A stretch of 8,921 bases of DNA from Deltaproteobacteria bacterium (GTDB lineage: Bacteria > Desulfobacterota > DSM-4660 > Desulfatiglandales > HGW-15). The DNA lies in contig JAFDIC010000139.1 in the NCBI GenBank assembly GCA_019308525.1, forward strand, positions 1 to 8,921. Direction: 5' to 3'. The notes under the pieces are model-generated. The model searched no databases. It saw nothing but the letters and a program-made list of their open reading frames with translations, and was not told the DNA's origin. This document shows, piece after piece, positions 1-5,545 of this stretch (position 1 is its first letter; the number at the start of each line of letters is the position of its first letter). The position numbers were made by a program, and so were the translations under genes.

Positions 1-313
1 ACATGTTCATCTCCAGGGTAACGGGGAAATATCGCAAAAAGGCCTCTCCCACCGGCCTGGCCGCGACCAGGGACCACCCCAGGTTACCTCTGGAGATCTC
101 CCTTATCCAGCGAACATACTGGACATAAAAGGGATCATCCAGTCCAAACTGTTTGATTATCCTCGGAATGTCCTTGGCCTGTTGGGGGGTTGTAATAAAA
201 GCGGCAGCCCTTCGCTCCGGGCTGAACGTCATGAGTATGCCAAAAAGCAGGACAGATACGCCGAAAAGGACAAAAATCAAGAAGAAGAACCTTCTGATAA
301 TGAATGCCGCCAT
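1..313 (-). CDS. ABC transporter permease, DppB/OppB type (N-terminal part, runs off window)
   Basis: Reading the minus strand from the ATG at 311-313 gives an open frame of 104 codons to the window edge, so the 3' end is missing. The product starts MAAFIIRRFFFLIFVLFGVS, the usual first membrane helix of peptide/nickel-type ABC permeases. A periplasmic stretch follows with the family-typical pattern IIKQFGLDDPFYVQYVRWI and then RGNLGWSL, seen in DppB/OppB proteins just before the core permease domain. In the family, this subunit forms the inner-membrane channel with a DppC-like partner, driven by DppD/F ATPases; those genes would lie beyond the left edge. It lies 93 bp downstream of the substrate-binding protein gene on the same strand, which supports an operon. 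The substrate (peptide, nickel, sugar or other solute) cannot be told from this fragment. Confidence 0.88.
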   Translation of the reverse strand, partial: MAAFIIRRFFFLIFVLFGVSVLLFGILMTFSPERRAAAFITTPQQAKDIPRIIKQFGLDDPFYVQYVRWIREISRGNLGWSLVAARPVGEAFLRYFPVTLEMNM

Positions 314-345
314 TAAGCTTCCAGGCTTCTTTCATCTCTCTGGAA

Positions 346-377
346 CCACCCCGGGGCAGCTCTCGGTCCCGGGGTGG
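346..377 (-). promoter_or_regulatory. Intercistronic stem-loop between binding-protein and permease genes
   Basis: A perfect 10-bp inverted repeat (CCACCCCGGG at 346-355, CCCGGGGTGG at 368-377) encloses a 12-nt loop. It lies in the 93-bp gap between the binding-protein stop and the permease start. No U-run follows on the minus strand, so it does not look like a full intrinsic terminator. Strong hairpins here are known in ABC operons to stabilise the upstream mRNA or attenuate read-through, letting the binding protein exceed the permease. That role is inferred. Confidence 0.6.
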
Positions 378-406
378 CTCATAGATTGGTGGCTGTGAAA
401 GAACTA

Positions 407-2149
407 CTACTCCTTCCAAATATCCATGAGCATTTCATTGGCATCGGTAAGCATGGGATTGGGCACATATCCCTTTACCCAATCCCTGTATGCCCTTACA
501 ACTATCTGCTGATAAAGGGCAATTGCAATGGCCTCCGAATACCACAAGTCCTGGAGCCTGTAATATATCTTTTCACGCTTCTTTGGATCAATGGTCTGAA
601 TGCCCAGTTCGCAAAGCCTGTCAACTTCCTCGTTCTTATACGCCATATAGCGGCCATAGACCCCCTGTGAGTGCATGAAGGTGTACATGAAGTTGTGTGG
701 ATCAGCATAGTTCGCTCCCCATCCGATAATAAACATCGGATACATGAAGTTCCTGTACTTGACCAGATAGTCTTTCCATTCCACGTTGCGAACCTCAATC
801 CGGAATTTGGGATTCAATGACATGATATTTTCTGCAAGCATTAGGGCGGCGGCCTCCCTCATCTCGTTCCCGGTATTATGGGTAATGATCATCTTGAAGC
901 CTTTTTCCCAAACCTTGCCACCCCAGGCCTTTTTCATGTACTGCCTCGATTTCTCAAGGTCAAACTCATAGACAGGGACATCCTTATGGAAGGCCAGGCC
1001 CTCGATATTCGGACTGGTGGGCATGATCACGAGGTTGTTGAAGACATCCCTCTTGTAGGTCTCCCGATCAAAGGCATGTAGAAATGCCTTCCGTACATTT
1101 ATGTCTGAGAAGAAATCGGGTGGAATACCGTTGCCATCCAGTTTTCCGCTGCCAATATTTGGATTGCCCTTGGGATTGATTTTCTGACAGAAAAAAGCGG
1201 CTGTTACTGACAACTGAGGGACCTCGTATAGTTTTAGCCCCTTCATTGCCCTCACCTCTGGCACGTATTGACTGTCCACTCGAACGCGGTCAGCATCTCC
1301 ATTTTGAAGCATCAGTTTCCTGGTACTCCACTCTTTCACATACTTGATAATGGCCCTCTTCAATTTGGGCCTTTTGCCCCAATAACCATCAAATCTTTCG
1401 AATACGAACTCCTTGTTGGGTTCCCATGACTTCATCCTGTATGCGTTGGTGCCATTGGTAATCTTCAACAGGGGTTCATGGCCGGGCGCCGGGTTATTAT
1501 ATTTTGCTGCATTATTGATGTTGCCATCCCAGCAGCCTTTACTTATTGCCCACTCCTTGTCCAAGATGACAGAGGCAGAATAGGCCAGGATCCCCAAAAA
1601 CGGCGGATAGGGCCTGGGTAAATGAAAAATGACCTTCCACCCCCTCGCCTCGACGCTCTTGTCAATGGTGTCGAATATGCCGGGGATTATCCTTCCATTC
1701 TTGTCTCTCGTAGAACCTTTGCCCGTAAGGGCCTCCAGCAGCATCCACATGGGACCGCCATCCGGATCTGCGATCATGTTTCTCTTGAAAGAATACACCA
1801 CATCCTCAGGTGTCAGATCTCCTCCTTCATGGAACTTTACCCCCTTCCTGATGGTAAAAGTATAAGTCCTTCCGTCGGGTGAAATGCCGCCATTATCAAG
1901 GGAGGGCACCTCAACCGCAAGCAATGGTTTGAACTTATCAGTGTGAGGGCCGTCAAAAAAAATCAAGGGCTCGTAGATATTCCATAGCCTTTGAGATGAA
2001 GTCACGTCATAGGCTACGGCAGGGTCAAGGGTCCTCAGGTTTCCGTAGTTTGCCAGGATAAACGTGTCAGGGTTCTTAATCTGGGCATTTGCTCCCATGG
2101 CAGATAATACCAAGAGACAACCAATTGCTATGATTACATATTTCCGCAT
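407..2149 (-). CDS. ABC transporter substrate-binding protein, family 5 (DppA/OppA type)
   Basis: The 580-residue product is a periplasmic solute-binding protein of the peptide/nickel (SBP_bac_5) family. Residues 1-22 form a signal peptide (MRKYVIIAIGCLLVLSAMGANA) with a likely signal-peptidase I cut before Q23; Cys11 lies inside the hydrophobic core and is not in a convincing lipobox. The mature part opens with a segment about leading to 'LDPAVAYD', typical of the family, and carries the diagnostic stretch SPDGRTYTFTIRKGVKFHEG (residues 90-109) followed by LTPEDVVYSFKR. The C-terminal part holds the expected 'WGANYADPHNFMYTF' segment. Length is slightly above DppA/OppA. The start is well supported: AAAGGAG lies 6 nt upstream of ATG. 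The permease gene follows on the same strand. Family 5 proteins bind peptides, nickel chelates, opines or sugars, and the specificity here is not readable. Confidence 0.95.
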   Translation of the reverse strand: MRKYVIIAIGCLLVLSAMGANAQIKNPDTFILANYGNLRTLDPAVAYDVTSSQRLWNIYEPLIFFDGPHTDKFKPLLAVEVPSLDNGGISPDGRTYTFTIRKGVKFHEGGDLTPEDVVYSFKRNMIADPDGGPMWMLLEALTGKGSTRDKNGRIIPGIFDTIDKSVEARGWKVIFHLPRPYPPFLGILAYSASVILDKEWAISKGCWDGNINNAAKYNNPAPGHEPLLKITNGTNAYRMKSWEPNKEFVFERFDGYWGKRPKLKRAIIKYVKEWSTRKLMLQNGDADRVRVDSQYVPEVRAMKGLKLYEVPQLSVTAAFFCQKINPKGNPNIGSGKLDGNGIPPDFFSDINVRKAFLHAFDRETYKRDVFNNLVIMPTSPNIEGLAFHKDVPVYEFDLEKSRQYMKKAWGGKVWEKGFKMIITHNTGNEMREAAALMLAENIMSLNPKFRIEVRNVEWKDYLVKYRNFMYPMFIIGWGANYADPHNFMYTFMHSQGVYGRYMAYKNEEVDRLCELGIQTIDPKKREKIYYRLQDLWYSEAIAIALYQQIVVRAYRDWVKGYVPNPMLTDANEMLMDIWKE

Positions 2150-2187
2150 TGCGATCTCCTTTCTCTTTGAGGTTAATGAGACATATT

Positions 2188-2208
2188 CCTTCCTTGATTC
2201 AAGGAGGG
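2188..2208. promoter_or_regulatory. Palindrome in the leader of the ABC operon (possible operator)
   Basis: TCCTTGA-T-TCAAGGA (2191-2205) is a perfect 7-bp inverted repeat around one central base. Two further C-G pairs flank it after a mismatch. It lies about 40-60 bp upstream of the binding-protein start and downstream of the candidate promoter, where a repressor site or a short mRNA hairpin could act. No regulator is encoded nearby, so the role is a guess. Confidence 0.3.
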
Positions 2209-2242
2209 ACTCCTGCGGACAAACCCTGATCTCAACATATCA

Positions 2243-2271
2243 AATATTTAGCAAAAGAAGGTAAAAGTCAA
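2243..2271 (-). promoter_or_regulatory. Candidate sigma-70 type promoter of the ABC operon
   Basis: On the minus strand TTGACT (2266-2271) is followed after 17 bp by AATATT (2243-2248), matching the -35 consensus at 5/6 and the -10 at 4/6. It is the best match upstream of the binding-protein gene and would give a leader of about 90 nt. Based on consensus matching only. Confidence 0.35.
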
Positions 2272-2527
2272 CAATGGAAGCACATGTATTTCTTTGCTCC
2301 CTTGGTCGCCATGAATTGGTGTATGAGCCGGTTCTCTGATTTCTCTGTTGGAGCATCATCCCCTGGCAGGAATCTTTATTCCCGTCCGGACCGGTGGAAG
2401 GTTGCTCCCCGACTCATGTTGCCACCCACAAATCTATCTTTGATCTCAGCTACAAGCTTGCTGCTCCCAGGGATCAGTAAACCGGGCAGGATAGTCGCTT
2501 GTGTAACCCTGACCCTGCTGTTCTTGC
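2272..2527. other. Non-coding stretch with no supported gene
   Basis: Open frames exist here on both strands (for example plus 2284-2781 and minus 2376-2600). Neither has a good ribosome binding site or a recognisable domain, and the plus frame runs into the 3' end of the phospholipase-like gene on the opposite strand. I see no RNA gene or repeat in this stretch. It separates the transcription units of the phospholipase-like gene and the ABC operon. Confidence 0.45.
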
Positions 2528-2556
2528 AAAGGCCCGTCAACAGGATCAGGGCCTTT
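2528..2556 (-). terminator. Terminator-like hairpin downstream of the phospholipase-like gene
   Basis: AAAGGCCC (2528-2535) and GGGCCTTT (2549-2556) form a perfect 8-bp stem with a 13-nt loop, about 90 nt past the stop of the phospholipase-like gene on the minus strand. The 3' arm ends in only UUU before GC, so an intrinsic terminator would be weak. Confidence 0.35.
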
Positions 2557-2643
2557 CTTGAAAAGCGGAAGCAGCTCTTCAAGGATGAATGGTCGGCCAT
2601 GCCCGCCTATCCTGAAGCAGGATTGACTGCGTGGCCCGGATTG

Positions 2644-3576
2644 CTACTCGTTACAGATTACAGGATTCTTACAGAAGCTTATGGCATCTCTCAGCGCGTC
2701 TTTCTCCCAGTGAATCCCATCCGCGGTCAGGGTATCGTAGATCTCTTTTGGATACTCCACCAGTATTCTCAGCACCTCTGAGTAACTCCCGAGGCTTTCC
2801 TTCGAGAGGGTGGAGATTTCCTCTAGGAGTTCACTCCCCTCCAATTGATTCAAGGCCTCTTCGTCCACGCCGCCCTTGATCAGGTAAGGGGCATACAGCA
2901 ATGCCGCCTTCTCTAATGCCCTGACAAGGGCCATGTACTTTCTGAATTCTTCACTGACGTCAAACTCGGGCTCACCCCCAAGGGCCTCTTCGATTGCCCG
3001 TTCCAGGAAGTTCCCTTGCCTGTAAGTGAAAAGGAGGTCATTCAACTGGAGCCCGTACTTTTGTACCAGGAGTGCGTCAGCGGCAAACTCCGCCGCCAGA
3101 TGCAGCAGGGCCCGGTCCTCCCCGGTCCGGGTTTCAAGGGTGTCGGCCCATCTATTCGTCCCTTCCACATAACCTTCATAAGGGTTATGAGCCACTATGT
3201 CTGCATACACATGCGTCCTGATCCCTCTGGTGAAATACCTCAGCCTGTAGTTCCACCACTCCAAGAGCCCTTGAGCGATCTTGTAAAAGTAGATGGTCTC
3301 CCCAGACACGCACTCCGCCTCGGTGTTTCCGTGTAGGCGATAAGCGGTCTCTTCATCTATTAGACCCGCATCCCTCAAGTACCAAAAAAAGTCAGGCACA
3401 GTAGAGCCCATCCTTGCGTTGTAGCTCGCTATGTATCTGCCCTCCAATCCCAGGCACGTTTTTGCCACGTAGGCATGATATGACTGGTTCCACGCAAAGC
3501 CCGACGTCCCTGCCGCAAGGATACCTAAAAGTGTGACCCCAATGAAAAAAGCCCTGGTAGATGACATTCTCTTCAT
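2644..3576 (-). CDS. Secreted zinc-dependent phospholipase C / S1-P1 nuclease-fold protein
   Basis: A 310-residue product starting at the ATG at 3574-3576. A longer frame from a TTG at 3597 is possible, but it would place the clear AAAGGAGG Shine-Dalgarno inside the gene, so the ATG start is preferred. Residues 1-28 form a signal peptide ending GTSGFA, so cleavage would leave Trp29 as the mature N-terminus. This matches the family, in which the N-terminal Trp itself binds zinc. The other expected ligands appear in order: His34, Asp62 (VPDFFW), His82, His122-xxx-Asp126 (THVYAD), His130, and His159-xxx-Glu163 (LHLAAE). Known members cleave phospholipids (Bacillus PLC) or single-stranded nucleic acids (P1/S1). 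The sequence does not choose between them, and the C-terminal ~150 residues are helical and not recognised. The protein acts outside the cytoplasm. Confidence 0.78.
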   Translation of the reverse strand: MKRMSSTRAFFIGVTLLGILAAGTSGFAWNQSYHAYVAKTCLGLEGRYIASYNARMGSTVPDFFWYLRDAGLIDEETAYRLHGNTEAECVSGETIYFYKIAQGLLEWWNYRLRYFTRGIRTHVYADIVAHNPYEGYVEGTNRWADTLETRTGEDRALLHLAAEFAADALLVQKYGLQLNDLLFTYRQGNFLERAIEEALGGEPEFDVSEEFRKYMALVRALEKAALLYAPYLIKGGVDEEALNQLEGSELLEEISTLSKESLGSYSEVLRILVEYPKEIYDTLTADGIHWEKDALRDAISFCKNPVICNE

Positions 3577-3736
3577 CCTCTTGCCCTCCTTTGACAAAAA
3601 TCTAGGCCTTCGAACGAAGATCCGGTTCTCTCCCTCACCTCACCCACCAGCCGGAGGCATCGGCGTAATGGTAGGAACAGTTGATAGTGACAGGTAAGGT
3701 GATAAGGAATTGATATGAAGTGCTTTTCCTGGTGTG

Positions 3737-3765
3737 AGTTTAGGTTATCTTGTGTCGAGGGTCAA
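3737..3765 (-). promoter_or_regulatory. Candidate promoter of the phospholipase-like gene
   Basis: On the minus strand TTGACC (3760-3765) and TAAACT (3737-3742) are separated by exactly 17 bp, matching consensus at 5/6 and 4/6. The leader to the ATG at 3576 would be about 155 nt. Consensus matching only. Confidence 0.35.
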
Positions 3766-3961
3766 GCAAAACCTGGCTCGATTGCTTCAGCATTCCTCTA
3801 ATTAATGCCCTCTCTCCCGGACGTTCCTTTTTCATTTCAAGAACGGCTCCCCGAGCCAAGAGAAAGGCGTTACCCCATAGCTATTCCTTTGCTTTTTCAA
3901 ATAGTTAACTCGATTTACGCTGGCCCGAAATGCCCCAGGATGGAGCCATTCGAGCAACCCG
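3766..3961. other. Non-coding stretch, nothing recognised
   Basis: There is no credible open frame and no RNA gene. The only structure noticed is a short perfect hairpin (GGCTC at 3845-3849, GAGCC at 3853-3857, 3-nt loop) with no T-run. It lies between the promoter region of the phospholipase-like gene and the left 19-bp repeat of the mobile-DNA relic. Confidence 0.4.
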
Positions 3962-3980
3962 GGGACGTAGATTCATAATT
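3962..3980 (+). repeat. 19-bp inverted repeat, left copy
   Basis: GGGACGTAGATTCATAATT; exact reverse complement at 4532-4550. Confidence 0.85.
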
Positions 3981-4106
3981 CAGTAATTGAGCCCCAATCA
4001 TCTCCAGCCGTTTCATTTTGGAGATGCTCTATCGTCTCTTTGTGGCATCGACAAGACCGGTTTGGCTCATGATCAAAACCACGGCCACCCTTGTTCCGCT
4101 ATTGTA

Positions 4107-4271
4107 TCACACCAGTTCCAAGCAGTTAGGATCCTCTTGACAGATGATAGATTTGTAGAGGTTCCGAAAAAGATACGCTCTGTGCTCGTGCCTGTGCTTA
4201 AACCTCGGCCGGATCATTGTGTGGTGAAGATGAAGGACGCTCGGAGCGTTAAGTCTTGCAGTTCGTGGCAT
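4107..4271 (-). pseudogene. REP-associated tyrosine transposase (RAYT, IS200-like Y1) remnant
   Basis: Minus-strand translation from the ATG at 4269-4271 gives 54 residues to a TGA at 4107-4109. It begins MPRTARLNAPSVLHLHHTMI, close to the usual RAYT start (MPRxARxDAPGxLHH). It then jumps to AYLFRNLYKSIICQEDPNCL and ELV, matching the later RAYT segment 'G-x-LFQNRYKSI-x-CQED...LELVRYIHLNPLRA'. About 60 residues normally between these blocks, including the HUH metal-binding motif, are missing. The stop falls exactly where the conserved Arg of 'LVRY' would be (CGA to TGA is one base change), and Tyr follows. The gene is therefore internally deleted and stopped, hence inactive. The comparison is from memory of the family, without alignment. 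Intact RAYTs mobilise short palindromic repeats, which fits the foldback element nearby. Confidence 0.6.
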
Positions 4272-4320
4272 AGGAAACTCCAAGTATGTCGTTTATTAAC
4301 AGAACTCAGAATCCACTTAT

Positions 4321-4355
4321 CTAGTGCCCATCCATAAATCAATCTTGGGCGCTAG
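4321..4355. repeat. Hairpin repeat inside the mobile relic
   Basis: CTAGTGCCCA (4321-4330) and TGGGCGCTAG (4346-4355) pair at 9 of 10 positions, the exception being a possible G-U, around a 15-nt loop. It sits directly left of the larger foldback element and overlaps one of its end-like copies. Confidence 0.5.
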
Positions 4356-4528
4356 GCAGTTTCCAATCCAGAAATGAGCAGTTTTTTATAAGGTCAAGGA
4401 AATCAAGGAATTACGCGGAGGCATACTGTAGTATGCCGCACCTGTCTGCGTGTCACGCACAGGCAGGCAAATAATTCCGCAGATTGTCGCAGAGATTGTG
4501 AAAAAGGGCCATTTATGGATGGAAACTA
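4322..4528. repeat. Foldback / MITE-like palindromic element
   Basis: The right end, ATTTATGGATGGAAACTA (4511-4528), has two inverted partners on the left. TAGTGCCCATCCATAAAT (4322-4339) matches at 16 of 18 positions. AGTTTCCAATCCAGAAATG (4358-4376) matches apart from one gap and one mismatch. The arms continue to pair loosely inward (T-run near 4381-4387 against the A-run near 4500-4505; GGAATTA near 4408 against TAATTCC near 4473). The centre is two more hairpins: GGCATACT-GT-AGTATGCC, and a 12-bp imperfect stem around TCA with CCTG...CAGG ends. No coding capacity. This is the shape of a RAYT-mobilised or MITE-type element. Confidence 0.55.
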
Positions 4529-4531
4529 TTT

Positions 4532-4550
4532 AATTATGAATCTACGTCCC
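4532..4550 (-). repeat. 19-bp inverted repeat, right copy
   Basis: AATTATGAATCTACGTCCC, the exact reverse complement of 3962-3980. Confidence 0.85.
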
Positions 4551-4574
4551 AGATGATAGTGGGAGATTTTGGGC

Positions 4575-4604
4575 TTGACACCTCAGTTTTTCTTATGTTA
4601 GTTT
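4575..4604 (+). promoter_or_regulatory. Candidate promoter of the FmdE operon
   Basis: A perfect -35 hexamer, TTGACA (4575-4580), lies just outside the mobile relic. The -10 is poor: TAGTTT at 4599-4604 with 18-bp spacing is the best choice. A weak -10 overlapped by an inverted repeat would suit an activated or repressed promoter. The implied leader is roughly 215 nt, unusually long. Confidence 0.35.
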
Positions 4605-4629
4605 CACCATATGTTAACACTAACATAAG
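4592..4629. promoter_or_regulatory. 11-bp perfect inverted repeat at the promoter (possible operator)
   Basis: CTTATGTTAGT (4592-4602) and ACTAACATAAG (4619-4629) are exact reverse complements 16 bp apart. The heptamer TATGTTA occurs at 4594-4600 and 4610-4616 and inverted (TAACATA) at 4621-4627, giving three copies in 34 bp. Position over the -10/start region suggests a repressor or activator site; a 5' hairpin in the transcript is the alternative. Confidence 0.4.
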
Positions 4630-4685
4630 CAAGCGTCGCACAGGTCATGAGTTTGTGAACTCCATTTGGTGATTGCGGGGGCGAT

Positions 4686-4819
4686 TTGACACCTGGAGGC
4701 AAGAGGAATTATCCGCAACAGGGTTGCCTCACTCCCCAGGGTCCGGCACTGTCGTTGGATCAATCCAAGATTCTCTGGTTGATGCTGAGGCCTCCCAACA
4801 AAGACTCCCGGCACGGGGG
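4686..4819 (+). promoter_or_regulatory. Structured 5' leader of fmdE-family operon; candidate Mo/W-cofactor riboswitch
   Basis: The leader contains helices that cannot all form together. GAGGCAA (4696-4702) pairs perfectly with TTGCCTC (4724-4730), extended by CCTG/CAGG (4692-4695 / 4737-4740). GCAAC/GTTGC (4715-4719 / 4723-4727) competes for the same bases, and GCCTCA (4726-4731) can instead pair with TGAGGC (4786-4791). TTGGA-TCAA-TCCAA (4755-4768) is a separate hairpin. CTCCCG-GCA-CGGGGG (4805-4819) hides the only Shine-Dalgarno-like run before the ATG at 4828. Alternative folds plus a sequestered RBS is what a translational riboswitch looks like. Because both genes below are molybdopterin-linked, the Moco/Tuco riboswitch class (Rfam MOCO_RNA_motif) is the leading candidate. 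That assignment rests on context and a remembered resemblance, not on a covariance search. Confidence 0.45.
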
Positions 4820-4827
4820 TAGAGCAC

Positions 4828-5541
4828 ATGAAATCCTTCGAGGAACTCCTGGCATCATCCGCTGAGGCACACGGGCATCTGTGCCCCGGGCAGGCCGTTG
4901 GTGTGCGCATGGCCATGCTTGGGTGCCGCCTCATCGATCTGGATGAGCCGACCAGCCATGAGCAGATAAAGAAGCTCATCGTCTACGTGGAGATGGATCG
5001 TTGCACCGCCGATGCCATCGCCCATGTAACAGGCGCAAAACTGGGGCGAAGGTCCTTGAAGTTCCTTGACTACGGTATAATGGCCGCCACCTTTCTCAAC
5101 CTTGAAACCGGCAAGGCATACCGGGTTATCTCAACGGAAGAGAGCCGGGACCTCGCGTGTGTTTACGCCCCTGAAATACCCGGCAAACACCTGCAACAAC
5201 TCGAGGCCTACCAGAGAATGCCCGACAATGTACTTTTCAGGGTCCAGGAAGTACACGTCCCAATTAGCGAGTTTGACCTTCCAGGCCCTACCCGGAAAAA
5301 GGTAGCATGCATGCGCTGCGGGCAAGTTATCAGGGACCAGCGGGAAGTCATCGTAAACGATGAGGTCCTCTGCAAGCCATGCGCTCACGGGGCATACTTT
5401 GAGAATGGCAGGGAAATCACCTGGCCCGACATGGGCTGGGCTCCCAAAAGAAGATCACAACGGGGAAAGGCCGCAAATGACATATTGGGATCAAAGCACC
5501 TGGGACTAAATTCTTGGAACACAGGACATCAGAGGAATTGA
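4828..5541 (+). CDS. FmdE-family protein (formylmethanofuran dehydrogenase subunit E-like)
   Basis: The 237-residue cytoplasmic protein starts at the ATG at 4828; the only upstream ribosome-binding-like run is GGGGG at 4815-4819. Residues about 10-150 are the FmdE domain. It shows the hallmark HGHLCPG (residues 15-21, Cys19), then VEMDRCTADAI with Cys59, and LKFLDYGIMAATFLN, the usual 'DYG/K' segment. Residues 161-185 form a zinc-finger-like module with Cys161-xx-Cys164 and Cys182-xx-Cys185. The last ~40 residues look unstructured and basic. In archaea FmdE accompanies tungsten/molybdenum formylmethanofuran dehydrogenases. Bacterial homologues lack that pathway and often lie beside molybdopterin-enzyme or molybdate genes, with unproven function. 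Here the partner is a molybdopterin-binding protein starting 4 bp after the stop, so a role in Mo/W cofactor delivery or sensing is inferred. Confidence 0.9.
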   Translation: MKSFEELLASSAEAHGHLCPGQAVGVRMAMLGCRLIDLDEPTSHEQIKKLIVYVEMDRCTADAIAHVTGAKLGRRSLKFLDYGIMAATFLNLETGKAYRVISTEESRDLACVYAPEIPGKHLQQLEAYQRMPDNVLFRVQEVHVPISEFDLPGPTRKKVACMRCGQVIRDQREVIVNDEVLCKPCAHGAYFENGREITWPDMGWAPKRRSQRGKAANDILGSKHLGLNSWNTGHQRN

Positions 5542-5545
5542 AGCC

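Larger units (their letters stand above)
3962..4550. mobile_element. Degenerate mobile element bounded by 19-bp perfect inverted repeats
   Basis: GGGACGTAGATTCATAATT at 3962-3980 recurs as its exact reverse complement at 4532-4550, enclosing 589 bp. Inside lie a broken RAYT-like transposase (minus strand) and a foldback palindrome. No target-site duplication is visible outside the repeats. IS200/RAYT elements do not normally carry long terminal inverted repeats, so the unit may be a composite, a MITE-like remnant, or an older element invaded by others. It contains no intact gene. Confidence 0.5.

Noticed and set aside
2284..2781. 165-residue plus-strand open frame
   Set aside because: Its 3' third overlaps the phospholipase-like gene on the other strand, there is no good ribosome site, and no domain is recognisable. 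The overlapping minus frame 2376-2600 is equally featureless.
2644..3597. TTG start at 3597 for the phospholipase-like gene
   Set aside because: It would place the AAAGGAGG ribosome site inside the coding region; the ATG at 3576 fits both the ribosome site and the signal peptide.
3598..3630. tRNA-like TTCGAA segment near the phospholipase-like gene
   Set aside because: No cloverleaf arms or acceptor stem can be drawn around it.
3987..4337. 116-residue plus-strand open frame in the intergenic region
   Set aside because: It is the antisense shadow of the RAYT remnant and has no recognisable domain.
3962..4550. Functional insertion sequence
   Set aside because: There is no intact transposase and no target-site duplication outside the 19-bp repeats, so only a relic is claimed.
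4686..4712. Second TTGACA (4686-4691) as an alternative promoter for the FmdE gene
   Set aside because: The best -10-like hexamer (AATTAT) needs a 15-bp spacer, and the same bases take part in leader helices. TTGACACCT is shared with 4575-4583, which may be chance or a small duplication.
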